64,000 bases of DNA, taken from contig CAIVKH010000131.1 of the NCBI GenBank assembly GCA_903906425.1, positions 62,001 to 126,000 of the forward strand, given 5' to 3'. The notes under the pieces are model-generated. The model did not search any database. It worked only from the letters and a program-made list of their open reading frames with translations, and was not told where the DNA came from. The stretch is from an uncultured bacterium (GTDB lineage Bacteria; Verrucomicrobiota; Kiritimatiellia; CAIVKH01). Below are positions 1 through 9,994 of this stretch, in pieces. The stretch's first letter is position 1; the number at the start of each line of letters is the position of its first letter. The position numbers and the translations under genes were made by a program.

Positions 1-3000
1 CCACAGTTTGCCGGTATTCGTGACCGTGACGTTTCCGCTGAATGTATTGTTCGTGTGCAGTGCAACCCGGTTCAGATCAATGGTGCCGCCGCCCGGTCCG
101 TCAATGACGAGATTCCCTGTTCCCGCGATGATATTCGTGGAAACCATCTGGCCGCTGTTGCCACTATATAGCACCAAGGTGCCATTGTTCGTTATCGCGG
201 AACTCGCCCAGAAGGCCGCCCCATAACTCATGCCGGACAAGTTGGAAATGATCAACGTGGAACCGCTATTGATGATCGTGTTACCGCCATACGTGTTGGC
301 GTTCGCCGAAAGCGTTAACACACCCGCACCCGAATGCGTCAGCGACCCGGAACCCGAAATCACGCCCGACAAGGTTTGTGCGGACGAACTGTTGTATGTG
401 AGCTGGGCATTATCAGTGATAGTTGCCGAATAATTCCCGGTGCCCAACTGGCCTGTTCCGCCAATGGTGAGAGTTCCGGCGCTGACCGTCGTCGCATCCG
501 TGTAGGTATTGGCGGCAGACAGCGTCAGTGTGCCAGCTTGCGCCTTGGTAAGACCGCCATTGCTCGCAACGCCCGCCAGAACAGCGGAGGCACCGCTTGC
601 AACACTGATCTGACGGATGCCGGCACCCAAGTTGACGCCGCCGCTGACAGTGATGATTCCGCTGTCCGTACTGTGAGCAAGACTGACGTCATTGCTGATG
701 ATAAGATTGTTGGCAATATTGCGTGCACCGCCGGCCCCGCTGGTATCGGATGAAATCTGTGAACCGCTCCCCACCATGGTGATCGGTCCCGATCCAAAGG
801 CATTGCTGCTACCAATGGCAACCCGTCCGCCAGATAGCAAAATTGTTCCGCCGCTGTAGGAGTTGGATGTCACCATGTACATCGCGTTGGCATTGTTGGC
901 AACAACAGTTCCCGATCCTGAAATGGAAGCGCTCGTGTTGGTGAAATTCACGCCGCTGCGCTGGAACTTCAGCGTCGCATTGTTGGTCACACCGCCGGAT
1001 CCGAGCGAGCCGCCAGATAAACCGCTGCCGACTTGCAGCGTGCCTGAATTGATGACCGTCCCGCCGCTATAGGTATTGTTGCTGGGGAAAACGACTGTTC
1101 CTGCGCCACTATGCGTCACAACGCCCGCACCGCTGATTGCTCCCAGATTGGTGTGAATGTCGGAACGATTGAATACGACACTTGCATCGTTCGCAATATC
1201 CCCAACCATCGCACCCGAGGTGCCGCCGGCACCAATTTGCAGTGTTCCGCCACTGATGGTCATCCCGCCGGAACTTGTATTTGTTCCAGAAAAAACGAGC
1301 GTACCGGCCGCTGTTTTTGTAATCGGGCCGATTCCGCTGACGTTTCCAGCCATCGTCAGTTTCTGCCCTGCAGCCACCAACCACGGTTGCGCAACCGCCA
1401 GCGAAACATCAAGCGAAACGATGTTTGTTCCGTACGAATCCGTCACTCCATTTTGAACCGTGATCGAGTTGCCCCGTAGATCGAATCCGCCATTCGTGAA
1501 GGTCAGGGCAGCCAGTGACAGGCCGACGAGATTGTTGGTATTGATCTGGGCGTTCGGCGTGCCAAATTGCACGATCGAGCTGTTCGTCGGGGCATCGAAG
1601 ACGTCCCAGTTAAACATGCTGCCCCAATAGTTGTCCATATCTGCGCCGTCCCAGACATAGAGATCGGAACTGACATGTGCCGGCTGATAAACAAGCTGAA
1701 TGTCATTGCCACTTTGTGCGACCGACCATGCGCCGCCGAATGTGTTGATGAAATCCGCGGGCTCAATAGAGATGACGCCGGCATCGAACCCGACGATGGA
1801 ATCTGCGCTTGCAATCTTCTGCGTGTGACCAAGATATGAATTGAAATTCGACGCCAAGCCGGAAACACCCGAGTAGGTGAGCGACGTCAATCGGATCGTG
1901 AACTTGTTGCCGGACGTCGCGGAAATCGTGAGTGTCCCGGTGCAGTTGAGTTTGTCGTAGCCCGGATCACTGCCATACGTGCCAGTGAAATCGTTGACTT
2001 CCCATACATAGACGCCATTGGTGTCCCAGGTCACATCGCCAGCGGTCAGCGTGCCCGGACTCTGTCCCGGCGAGACTTTACCGCCACCACTGATGACGAG
2101 CGTGTTCACGCGTCCGGCACCTTTCAACGTACCGCCGCCGCTCAGGTTCACCGCGCTGGCCGTATTCGTGCCGGACATCACGACAATGCCGTTCGTGATG
2201 ATGGTCGGACCGCTATACGTATTTCCTGCGGATAACGTCAGGGTCCCCGCGCCGGACATCGTGACCGAACCAGAGCCGCTTATTACATTATTGTATGCAT
2301 AGGAATTCGACCGATTGAAAATAAGAGCTGCATTGTTGGTGATTGCTCCCGTGATCGAACCCGCCGCACTGCCCGCACCGATTTGCAAAGTGCCGCCGGA
2401 AATCAGCGTGCCGCCGCTGTACGTAGCCGCACCGGTAAGCGTCAAAATACCTGATCCAGACATCTCAACAGAGCCGCTTCCGCTGATGACATCCGAGAAC
2501 GTGAAGGAATCCGACCGGTTGAAGGCGAGACGGGCGTTATTCGTGATCGCTCCCGTAATGGAGCTTCCCGTGCCGCTGGAGCCAATTTGCAGCGTGCCGC
2601 CGGAAATACGGGTGCCCGCGCTGTAGGTATTTGTGCCTGTCAGTGTGAGGATGCCCGCGCCCTGCTTCAGAAGGAAGCCCCCACTACTGTCAAGCAACGA
2701 CTGAGCGATGGTGATATCGTAGCCCGCCGTGTCAATCTTCGCGCCGCCAGTTTGCACATTCGCCGCAGTCAATCCGGTCATAAAGGTGGTGCTGCTTGTG
2801 CCGACTTGGAGTGTGCCGCCGTTGAAATTAACCGTCCCCGAACCGCTGCCCAACGCAAAATCGCGTCCCGCCACGAGCGTGCCGCCGTTGAGGTTGATTG
2901 TCCCAGAAGAACCGGCATCGCCAAGGGCAAAATGACCGGATCCAGCGCCAATGGAGAGTGTTCCACCGCTGATGGTCACAGTACCATCTCCGCCGAAAGC

Positions 3001-4260
3001 ATAACCGATGTAAAATGCATCGGCCGTGTCGAGATTGAGCGTCCCGCCGGAAATATTAAGAGCGCCGCTTGCTCCCCAGCCGATACCTACTCCGTCGTTG
3101 GCGTTATAGTTTATATTTAATATCCCGTTCGTAACATTGATGGTACCAGAACTTTGAAACCCGGCAACAAGCCCGCTTGTATGCGCGCCGCCCACTTTCC
3201 CTGTGCCACCAAAATTCATGATACCGCCGGAATCCGTCTCAAGGATTCCCGAGCCGTTTGTGATGGAAAAACGACCATTGAAATCCATGACTGCGCTTCC
3301 GCCGCTGACAGTCAGACCACCGTTGGCCGCTGAGTCAAAAACGCTCGAAGGAGCCAACGTCAGACGTCCATTGTTAACCTCCGTCTTATTGTCATAAATT
3401 GCTGTGCCGGAGATGATCAGTGTTCCCGCATCCGTCTTCGTCATCGCGCCAAGCCCGCTGATATGTCCCGACAGGGTCTGCGTGGCCGTGCTGTTGAAGA
3501 TCAGAGTGCCGTTGTTGGTAATCGCCGCCGCGTATGTGCCGCCGCCTAACTGGCCCGCCGCGCCGAGGGTTAATGTGCCGGCACTGATTGTCGTAGGGCC
3601 ACTGTAAGTATTCACGCCGTACAACGCGAGAGTGCCACTGCCCGACATTGTGAGGGAGCCATCACCGGCAATGAAGGTGCCGTTGGTGATCACGGCATCG
3701 CCGCTTCCGGAAATCGTGAGATTGTCGCTCAGGGTGATCGAGGCAGAGTCACTGCCATCGATCCTGAGAAGACCCGTGGAGTTGTTGATCCAACTTTGAG
3801 CCGTGCTAACAGTGAGATTTAATGCGCCATAGGTCGCAGGCAAGTCGCCAATAGTCACAGTCCCCGCACCAGAATTCAGCGTGATTCCGCCCGAACCAAT
3901 GTTCAGCGAGCGTGCGACGGTATCGGAGTTGTTTGCACGGAGGGTCGAAGCATCCGTGTTGTTGAACATGAGTGATTGAACGGACTGATCGGCATCCAAG
4001 GTGATCGTTTCAGCGCCGTTGGCAATGGTGACATTGAAGATGGCGTCATCGGACACACCCGGAGGATTGTCCGGATCGGGCATCGTCGCGTCGGGGGCTG
4101 TGGACCAGTTTCCGGCGGTATTCCATGATGCTGGCGTGGTGCCATCCCAATAGATCGTCGCGGCGTCCGCCGTCAAGACCAAGCGAGCACAGAATGCACT
4201 AATGGCGACCGCGAACGTGCGCGCCATCATTGCCGGCGCAGCGTGACGACGGCACATCAT
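1..4260 (-). CDS. Autotransporter-associated beta-strand repeat protein, 3' end outside window
   Basis: The frame read leftward from the ATG at 4260 was followed without a stop over the stretches I checked and appears open to the window edge, so about 1420 residues are present and the C-terminus is missing. A hydrophobic signal peptide (around MARTFAVAI, ending near TADAA) leads into YWDG and AGNWS, the usual opening of this passenger family. The body is built of degenerate units such as NTYSGPTTISAGTLTLG alternating with AITNNA.L.FNRS, which are known to form right-handed beta-helices. A SPGQSPGTL block near 2050 and a second YVWDG..MDNYWGS..NW block near 1600 suggest two passenger modules in tandem. 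Expected to be secreted or surface-exposed; whether it ends in an autotransporter barrel or a sorting signal cannot be seen. ATG 4230 is an alternative start; no clear Shine-Dalgarno (SD) sequence precedes either. Confidence 0.88.
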   Translation of the reverse strand, partial: MMCRRHAAPAMMARTFAVAISAFCARLVLTADAATIYWDGTTPASWNTAGNWSTAPDATMPDPDNPPGVSDDAIFNVTIANGAETITLDADQSVQSLMFNNTDASTLRANNSDTVARSLNIGSGGITLNSGAGTVTIGDLPATYGALNLTVSTAQSWINNSTGLLRIDGSDSASITLSDNLTISGSGDAVITNGTFIAGDGSLTMSGSGTLALYGVNTYSGPTTISAGTLTLGAAGQLGGGTYAAAITNNGTLIFNSTATQTLSGHISGLGAMTKTDAGTLIISGTAIYDNKTEVNNGRLTLAPSSVFDSAANGGLTVSGGSAVMDFNGRFSITNGSGILETDSGGIMNFGGTGKVGGAHTSGLVAGFQSSGTINVTNGILNINYNANDGVGIGWGASGALNISGGTLNLDTADAFYIGYAFGGDGTVTISGGTLSIGAGSGHFALGDAGSSGTINLNGGTLVAGRDFALGSGSGTVNFNGGTLQVGTSSTTFMTGLTAANVQTGGAKIDTAGYDITIAQSLLDSSGGFLLKQGAGILTLTGTNTYSAGTRISGGTLQIGSSGTGSSITGAITNNARLAFNRSDSFTFSDVISGSGSVEMSGSGILTLTGAATYSGGTLISGGTLQIGAGSAAGSITGAITNNAALIFNRSNSYAYNNVISGSGSVTMSGAGTLTLSAGNTYSGPTIITNGIVVMSGTNTASAVNLSGGGTLKGAGRVNTLVISGGGKVSPGQSPGTLTAGDVTWDTNGVYVWEVNDFTGTYGSDPGYDKLNCTGTLTISATSGNKFTIRLTSLTYSGVSGLASNFNSYLGHTQKIASADSIVGFDAGVISIEPADFINTFGGAWSVAQSGNDIQLVYQPAHVSSDLYVWDGADMDNYWGSMFNWDVFDAPTNSSIVQFGTPNAQINTNNLVGLSLAALTFTNGGFDLRGNSITVQNGVTDSYGTNIVSLDVSLAVAQPWLVAAGQKLTMAGNVSGIGPITKTAAGTLVFSGTNTSSGGMTISGGTLQIGAGGTSGAMVGDIANDASVVFNRSDIHTNLGAISGAGVVTHSGAGTVVFPSNNTYSGGTVINSGTLQVGSGLSGGSLGSGGVTNNATLKFQRSGVNFTNTSASISGSGTVVANNANAMYMVTSNSYSGGTILLSGGRVAIGSSNAFGSGPITMVGSGSQISSDTSGAGGARNIANNLIISNDVSLAHSTDSGIITVSGGVNLGAGIRQISVASGASAVLAGVASNGGLTKAQAGTLTLSAANTYTDATTVSAGTLTIGGTGQLGTGNYSATITDNAQLTYNSSSAQTLSGVISGSGSLTHSGAGVLTLSANANTYGGNTIINSGSTLIISNLSGMSYGAAFWASSAITNNGTLVLYSGNSGQMVSTNIIAGTGNLVIDGPGGGTIDLNRVALHTNNTFSGNVTVTNTGKLW

Positions 4261-4334
4261 ATCAGCCCGTCCATTTTTCGAACCCCGCCGCAGACCACGG
4301 CGGAGGACCGCGTCCGTAACAAATCCGGCGCTCA

Positions 4335-4355
4335 GGCGCGGCGCGATGCCGCGCC
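4335..4355 (-). other. Hairpin in the leader of the beta-strand protein gene
   Basis: GGCGCGGC (4335-4342) and GCCGCGCC (4348-4355) form a perfect 8-bp stem around a 5-nt loop, extended by CTCAG on one side and a distal CTGAG. It lies inside the predicted leader, about 75 nt upstream of the ATG at 4260. No T-run follows on the minus strand, so a simple terminator is unlikely; a translational or stability role is conjecture. Confidence 0.4.
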
Positions 4356-4689
4356 AAAACCGTCTGAGCGGCGATATGAAAAAACGTGTGATGATCGGTG
4401 CATTCATGGAATGGCCTCACTTCCGAACAAGTGACAAGACGCCGGCGAAATCTCCGTTGAACAAAAACACCGCCGCGCTGTCACAGAAAAACGGGATGCT
4501 GAAAAGGCGGGACAAATGGCCCCGCAGATATAATAATTCGACCGACATGTTTTCATTTTTCTTGGATCCCCTGATCAGCATCAATCAGCCGGAATTTTGA
4601 AACCGCATTTCCCCCCGCGGAATGCGCAGCAGCAGACCGGCAAAAAAACACCCCCACCAAAGCGGTTTCTAACTTCAAGCTAACGGATC

Positions 4690-4718
4690 ATAGTAGAAAA
4701 ATACGCCCCAAATGTAAA
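4690..4718 (-). promoter_or_regulatory. Candidate sigma-70 promoter for the beta-strand protein
   Basis: On the minus strand TTTACA (4718-4713) and TACTAT (4695-4690) are separated by exactly 17 bp, in a locally AT-rich stretch. Transcription from here would give a leader of roughly 420 nt before the ATG at 4260. Prediction from sequence only. Confidence 0.45.
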
Positions 4719-4877
4719 GCCACAATTTCGACATATTTACCATGTTTTTTGCCGCTTGAACCCGCCGTCGGCGCGATTGTAACCCATTGGCTTCAAACGC
4801 GAACTATTAACAGCCTCGCCCGTTCATTCCGGCAATCCTGTCCGCCACCGGTTTGGGGCCGCAAATGGCGTGCATTT

Positions 4878-4925
4878 TTCCAATGGTTGGAAACCACCTT
4901 GCCGGATTATTTCCAATGATTGGAA
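4878..4925. repeat. Paired palindrome, cluster 1
   Basis: Copies at 4878-4892 (TTCCAATGGTTGGAA, one mismatch) and 4911-4925 (TTCCAATGATTGGAA), 33 bp apart. Intergenic, beyond the 3' end of the GH127-like gene. Confidence 0.9.
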
Positions 4926-5070
4926 ACGAGGCAAAAATGCGACCGGATGGCGCGACAAAATTCGCGGCGGAGCACTCCTTGGTGAACCTTCGTCCACTTT
5001 CGCGTTTGAGCCAAAAATCCAGCCGCACAGAAACCGGCATCCAGGGCTCACTGGAATCCGCTGCGCACGG

Positions 5071-7515
5071 TCACTCGGCGATCCACTCCAGAATGCCGCC
5101 GGAAAATCTTGCAAGAAGGTCGGTCTCGATCTTCAACGCGCCCGTCGTCACGCCGTCGAATTTCACCGTGTTAAATTTATCCAGCGCCGTGCCGAATTCC
5201 GACGCGCTGGCGACCGGTTTCCATGAAGCGCCATCGCGGAAGAACAGCCGCCACGATTTCGGCACGCGGCAGTTTCCATGCTGCGGCGTGTCGTCGAACC
5301 AGTATATTTTTACGGACGAAACTCTCTCCGCCTTCTCAAATTCCGCCGTGATCCATTCGGTCGTGCCGCAGTGATCCCACCAGGTGAAACGAGCGATCGA
5401 ATGATCGTGCGAATTCTTCGGGAGGACTCCGTCGCACACCGCATCCACCGTGTCGCCATCGAAGCAATGCGACGCCGTGACCTTGAACGCTGGCTTCGGC
5501 GGCTGCGGCCAATCGTGCGCCTCCGAACCGATTGAAATCACGGGAAATGCCGCAATTCGCAGGCGGGCCGCGCCCATCGGGATCAGCGTGACCGTCTCCG
5601 CCGGCTCGGCGGACCGGATCGGGCCGTCCACCACCTCGCGGATGCAGCCGTTTTTCTCCAGCGCCCAGCCCGGGATCCGCTTCGCCGTGGCGTTGATTTT
5701 CACCGGCGCGTCGGCGTTCCGCCACGGCTGATCATCTTCTGGCCACGGAGCACTTTGAAACGACAAGTTCTTCAATTCGTCGAGCACGAGCCCGTAGTTC
5801 CATGGCGACGCCGGAAAGATGTCCCATGCCGGCCAGGCGTCCGTTCCGCCATGCCGCCGGAAGTCCTCCTTGATCTGGAGCGAATACGTCAGCGGCCCGC
5901 GCATCACCGAAACCGTGCCGCGGTTTTCCGTCCATTTCTTCACCGCAATCTTCATCGGCAGCGCCAGAACGATCTTGTCGCCATCCTTCCACTCACGCGA
6001 AATTTTGACAAGTTTGCCCGGCACCAGTCTGACCTCCTGACGCGTTCCATTTACAGTTAGTTTAGCGTCGTCAGTCCATTCAGGTACATTTAGATACACC
6101 GGAAATGATGTGCTCTTTGACAGAGATATGGCCAACGATATTACTTCCTCGAACGGATACCTCGTCGTCTCAGTTATCTTCGCCTCGACGCCATCCGCGA
6201 CCTTCGCCGTCACCTCGCACGGCCCGTACATCATCGCCGCAAGCCCGTTGCCCGGCGCGGCGAGCCAGAGGCTCTCCACGAAATAGGGCCAGGCCATCCC
6301 GCAGTTGTGCTGGCAGCAGCGATGATCGTGCGGATCCATGCAAAACATCGGGCCGCTGTTTGAGACGCCCGGCGATTTGCTTACGTGATCACTCTGCGGC
6401 TGGTTCGGCGCCGTCAAATATCGCAGCGCCTTCAAGTCGGCGGTCAGCGCCGCGGGCATCGAATTGAACGCCGCGTTTTCGCAGCGCTCCGCCCAGGCCG
6501 GATCGCCGGTGATCGTCGTGAGAATTTCATCGCTCAGCATCTCCTCGGCAATTCCGCACGTCTCGATGGCCTGTCGCGGGCCGTAATATCCGGGCCTCGC
6601 ATTTTCGTCGGCGCCGAACATTCCGCCGGGGACCTGTCCGTATTTCTGCCGCGCCTCCGTCCAGTTCCGATCCGCGCCGGCGAGGTGTTTCGGATCGCCG
6701 CTGAGCTGCCAGAATTCCGTCGGCTCGCGGAAGCCTTGCGCAAGATTTACGTTGTGCCAGTTCGCGACGCCATTCTCCCACGGCAGCGTGGCGCGGTGCG
6801 TTTTGCGGGCAAGGTCGAGAAGCCAGTTATCGCCGGTGATATTGTAAAGCCAGAGGATGCTGTAGAGCTGGTCGTCTCCGCGTGACGCGGCCCAGCTCGT
6901 GAGGAAATTCTTGTCCGGCTGTTCGGAAAGATACTTGAAATACTTCGTCATTAGATCAATGACACGTTTATCATTTGTCTTTTCGTAGTATGTTTGCAAA
7001 CAAAACATCATCAGCATATTTGGCCACAAGTCATCACGTCCTTTCAGGTGTGTTGCAACGCCGGTCCGGTCCTTGCCCGGCCCGAACCATCCGTCGGGTT
7101 GCTGGCTGGCGAATGCGCCCTCGATCCAGATTTTCGCCTCGTCGCTCATGCGTTTGTCATCGAGCACATAGGCGCAGACGATGAACCCTTTCAGCCAGTA
7201 CGGAACTTCCTCCCATCCGTGATCACCTTTGCCTTCCGCGCTCAGCCACGCATTGTTTTCCTTCTTCAGAAATCCGCTGATTTCGGTCAGGTGCCCGTGA
7301 AATCCGTCGGCCTGAAGTTCGAGAATCTTCTTGAGCCAGCCCTGAGGCTTGACCGCGCTGACCGGCAGCTTGACCAGTGCGCTTGGTTGCAGCGGTGCAC
7401 GGTTCGCCGCATAGAAATCGAACTTGCCGTTGGCATCGGGGCGGTCCACGACGGACACTTCCGCGCGCGCGGCAAGAGCGGCGGCGGACACCAACAAGAA
7501 GACCCATTTTTTCAT
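5071..7515 (-). CDS. GH127-like (DUF1680) secreted glycoside hydrolase
   Basis: 814 residues with an N-terminal signal peptide (MKKWVFLLVSAAALAARA). The body matches the DUF1680/GH127 family, which includes beta-L-arabinofuranosidases with an alpha/alpha-barrel. Residues equivalent to the family's zinc and catalytic set are visible: Glu and Cys in IETCGIAEEM (about residues 318 and 320) and the Cys pair in HRCCQHN (about 399-400), whose first Cys is the proposed nucleophile. The last ~130 residues (from about FTWWDHCGTTEWI) resemble a discoidin-like carbohydrate-binding module. An AGGAG sits 6 nt before the ATG at 7515, which fixes this start over longer in-frame ones. Probable role: removal of arabinose-type side chains from plant polysaccharide outside the cytoplasm. 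The exact substrate is not predictable. Confidence 0.88.
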   Translation of the reverse strand: MKKWVFLLVSAAALAARAEVSVVDRPDANGKFDFYAANRAPLQPSALVKLPVSAVKPQGWLKKILELQADGFHGHLTEISGFLKKENNAWLSAEGKGDHGWEEVPYWLKGFIVCAYVLDDKRMSDEAKIWIEGAFASQQPDGWFGPGKDRTGVATHLKGRDDLWPNMLMMFCLQTYYEKTNDKRVIDLMTKYFKYLSEQPDKNFLTSWAASRGDDQLYSILWLYNITGDNWLLDLARKTHRATLPWENGVANWHNVNLAQGFREPTEFWQLSGDPKHLAGADRNWTEARQKYGQVPGGMFGADENARPGYYGPRQAIETCGIAEEMLSDEILTTITGDPAWAERCENAAFNSMPAALTADLKALRYLTAPNQPQSDHVSKSPGVSNSGPMFCMDPHDHRCCQHNCGMAWPYFVESLWLAAPGNGLAAMMYGPCEVTAKVADGVEAKITETTRYPFEEVISLAISLSKSTSFPVYLNVPEWTDDAKLTVNGTRQEVRLVPGKLVKISREWKDGDKIVLALPMKIAVKKWTENRGTVSVMRGPLTYSLQIKEDFRRHGGTDAWPAWDIFPASPWNYGLVLDELKNLSFQSAPWPEDDQPWRNADAPVKINATAKRIPGWALEKNGCIREVVDGPIRSAEPAETVTLIPMGAARLRIAAFPVISIGSEAHDWPQPPKPAFKVTASHCFDGDTVDAVCDGVLPKNSHDHSIARFTWWDHCGTTEWITAEFEKAERVSSVKIYWFDDTPQHGNCRVPKSWRLFFRDGASWKPVASASEFGTALDKFNTVKFDGVTTGALKIETDLLARFSGGILEWIAE

Positions 7516-7614
7516 ACTCATCTCCTGAATTGAGGGCGGACTTTGCGCGCAGCAACTTCCCCGCGAAACAAGAATTCTGCCACGCACTTCGAAGGCGGGG
7601 ATTGTGTCCGCAGT

Positions 7615-7661
7615 TTCCAATCATTGGAAGTCTTCGCGCCGGGGTTTTCCAATCATTGGAA
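7615..7661. repeat. Paired palindrome, cluster 2
   Basis: Two exact copies of TTCCAATCATTGGAA at 7615-7629 and 7647-7661, 32 bp apart, in the divergent intergenic region between the GH127-like gene and the histidine kinase. Confidence 0.95.
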
Positions 7662-7815
7662 AATCCGTCTGCGCCCGCTGCGGGAGCCAGAGATCTTCCG
7701 TTTCGCGGCCGCGGATTCACCTTCCGAATGGCTGCTTGACCGCTCATGGGCGCGGAGTTATAGAGTGGGGCGGGCAGTGCGACTCATTTAATGGACTGTT
7801 GAGCGGGGGGCAAAA

Positions 7816-9885
7816 ATGCAGGCGAAGGGTGAAAAGGAATGCGGGCCGGAGATGGGGCCGGCGGGTGAGCATGACGCGTGTCGAGTGCTTTTCGATCTCG
7901 TCATCAGTTCGGTCTTCGTTCTTGCGGAAGACGGAAGTTTTCTCAACGTGAACCAGGCCGCTTGCGAGAGGCTCGGCTTTTCGCGCGACGAACTCATGCA
8001 AATGCGCTGGGAGGACGTTGCGTTTGGGAAATGTCGCGTCACGCCGGCACAACTGGCGCACGCTTTTCTTGAGGATGAGTCCGCGTTCAGGGATTCGCAA
8101 CTGCTGGGCAAGGACGGCCGCATAATCGCCGTAGAACTTTCGATCCGTGGCATTCTCCAGAACGGCCTGCGCGCCTACCTGATGATCGCACGCGCACCCG
8201 GCGGAAAAGACCGGGCCGAACTGCAATCGGAGATCGATTCCCTGTCCGCCAGAAACGCCCTCGAACTTCGCCGCACCACCACACGGTTGCAATTGCAGAT
8301 GATCAGCAGGCGCGAGGCCGAACACGCCTATGAGCGCTCCGAAAAGAAATTCCGCACGCTCTACGAAAGCATGGCCGATGCGTTCGTCCGCGTGGACATG
8401 AACGGCCGCGTGATTGAATTCAACAGCGCCTACCGCGAGTTGCTCGGCTACACCGACGACGAACTGCGCGGCATGTCCTATGAAGATTTCACGCCGGCAA
8501 AATGGCACGCCATGGAGGCCGCCATGGTGCGGGACCAGATCCTGCCGCGCGGCTATTCCGACGTATATGAAAAGGAATACCGGCGAAAAGACGGCACGAT
8601 CATCCCCGTCGAGTTGCGTGCCGTCGTGGTCCGCGACGAACACGGCGCGCCCGAATCCATGTGGGCCATCGCGCGCGACATCACGCAACGGAAAGATGCC
8701 GAAAGGGAAAAAGACCGGCTCGCGTCGCATTTCCTGCAGGCGCAGAAACTCGAAAGCCTCGGCGCCCTCGCCGGCGGCATCGCGCACGACTTCAACAACA
8801 CCCTCATGGCCATTGTCGGCAACATTGACCTGACCATCTCCTCGCTTCCCGAGGACGCCCCCGAACGCGAAAACCTCGTCTCCGCGCAGGAGGCTGCCTT
8901 CCGCGCCTCCGACCTCTGCAAGCAGATGCTCGCCTACGCCGGCAAGGGCAAATTCCTCGTCGGCCCGATCAACCTCACCGCCCTCGTCCGCGAAGCCAGC
9001 GTCATGCTCGAGGCCTCCATCTCCAAGAAAATCTCCCTGAAGCTCGAACTCGACGAAGAAGCGCCCATGATCCACGGCGACGCCACCCAGATCCGCCAGA
9101 TCCTGATGAACCTCGCCATCAACGCCGCCGAAGCCATCGGCGACGGCTGCGGCACCATCGCCATCCGCAGCGGCTCGAAGATGTGCGCGACCGCGGACCT
9201 CGTCTCCTCGTGGGTCACCGAAACGCCGCGCCCCGGCCGCTACGTCTATCTCGAAGTCCAGGACACCGGCTGCGGCATCGCCCCGGAAATCAGCGCGCGC
9301 ATCTTCGATCCATTCTTCTCCACCAAGATCATTGGCCGCGGCCTCGGCCTGGCCGCCGTGCTCGGCATCGTCACCGGCCACAAAGGAACCATCAGCTTCA
9401 GCAGCGAAAAAGGCCGCGGCACCCTCTTCCGCGTCTACTTCCCCGCCATCGAAGCCACGCAACTGATCGGCTCGCTTCCGCGGCCCAGTGTCGAACAATG
9501 GAGAGGCTCCGGCCGCGTCCTGCTCGTTGACGACGACGACACCGTCCGCGCCCTGGGCGCCTGCATGGTTGAGCTCATGGGCTTTAGTGTCGTCAGCGCC
9601 GCCAACGGCCGCGAAGCCATCGAACGCTTCACCGAGGACCCCGACGACTACTGCCTGGTCATCCTCGACCTGATGATGCCCGAAATGGACGGCCGCGAAA
9701 CCTTCAACGCCATGCAAAAGATCAACCCCAGCGTCCCCGTCATCATGTCCAGCGGCTACACCGAGGTTGAGATCAGCCAGCGCTTCAACGGCTGCCCCAT
9801 CGCCGCCTTCCTCCAGAAACCCTACCGCCGCGACGCCCTCCAGCAGACCGTCCGCGACGTCATCGAAAAATCCGTCGCAAAATAA
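7816..9885 (+). CDS. Hybrid sensor histidine kinase/response regulator
   Basis: 689 residues, cytoplasmic (no membrane segment seen). Order: PAS-like domain (about 20-130), coiled-coil linker (about 140-180), PAS domain (about 180-300, LGYTDDELRG, then ARDITQRK), dimerisation and phosphoacceptor domain with GGIAHDFNN (His324), HATPase domain with N box (NLAINAAEAI), DTGCGIAP, FDPFFSTK and GRGLGLAAV, and a C-terminal receiver domain (about 567-685) with VDDDD, phosphoacceptor Asp618 in LDLMMPEMDG, and the conserved Lys in QKPYR. All catalytic motifs are intact, so an active phosphorelay kinase is expected. A G-rich stretch (GCGGGGGGC) just before the ATG serves as SD. No partner regulator is adjacent; signal and output are unknown. 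Confidence 0.95.
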   Translation: MQAKGEKECGPEMGPAGEHDACRVLFDLVISSVFVLAEDGSFLNVNQAACERLGFSRDELMQMRWEDVAFGKCRVTPAQLAHAFLEDESAFRDSQLLGKDGRIIAVELSIRGILQNGLRAYLMIARAPGGKDRAELQSEIDSLSARNALELRRTTTRLQLQMISRREAEHAYERSEKKFRTLYESMADAFVRVDMNGRVIEFNSAYRELLGYTDDELRGMSYEDFTPAKWHAMEAAMVRDQILPRGYSDVYEKEYRRKDGTIIPVELRAVVVRDEHGAPESMWAIARDITQRKDAEREKDRLASHFLQAQKLESLGALAGGIAHDFNNTLMAIVGNIDLTISSLPEDAPERENLVSAQEAAFRASDLCKQMLAYAGKGKFLVGPINLTALVREASVMLEASISKKISLKLELDEEAPMIHGDATQIRQILMNLAINAAEAIGDGCGTIAIRSGSKMCATADLVSSWVTETPRPGRYVYLEVQDTGCGIAPEISARIFDPFFSTKIIGRGLGLAAVLGIVTGHKGTISFSSEKGRGTLFRVYFPAIEATQLIGSLPRPSVEQWRGSGRVLLVDDDDTVRALGACMVELMGFSVVSAANGREAIERFTEDPDDYCLVILDLMMPEMDGRETFNAMQKINPSVPVIMSSGYTEVEISQRFNGCPIAAFLQKPYRRDALQQTVRDVIEKSVAK

Positions 9886-9913
9886 TCCCGCCCCGCCGCG
9901 CCGCCCGCAAAAC

Positions 9914-9992
9914 TTCCAATCATTGGAAAAGCCGGCCGCGCAAACTTCCAATCATTGGAGAACTCCGAAACGCAAAGTTCCAATCATTGGAA
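9914..9992. repeat. Triple palindrome, cluster 3
   Basis: Copies at 9914-9928, 9946-9960 (ending GGAG) and 9978-9992, both intervals 32 bp. Lies between convergent genes; the last copy ends 2 bp from the stop codon of the DUF4091 gene. Confidence 0.95.
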
Positions 9993-9994
9993 AA

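Larger units (their letters stand above)
4261..5070. other. 810-bp intergenic region
   Basis: No supported gene lies here; the short reading frames lack SD sequences and conserved motifs. The region is more AT-rich than its neighbours between about 4540 and 4760. It carries a candidate sigma-70 promoter for the beta-strand protein, a strong hairpin in that gene's predicted leader, and the first palindrome pair of the window. Confidence 0.6.

Noticed and set aside
8-3607. Many plus-strand frames of 60-180 codons
   Set aside because: They are the reverse reading of the beta-strand repeat gene, whose minus-strand frame stays open across the whole region.
7744-9951. Open frame of 735 codons on the minus strand opposite the histidine kinase
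   Set aside because: It is the antisense shadow of a gene with complete kinase and receiver motifs; its product is low-complexity (Gly/Ala/Asp/Phe/His) and has no SD or domain.
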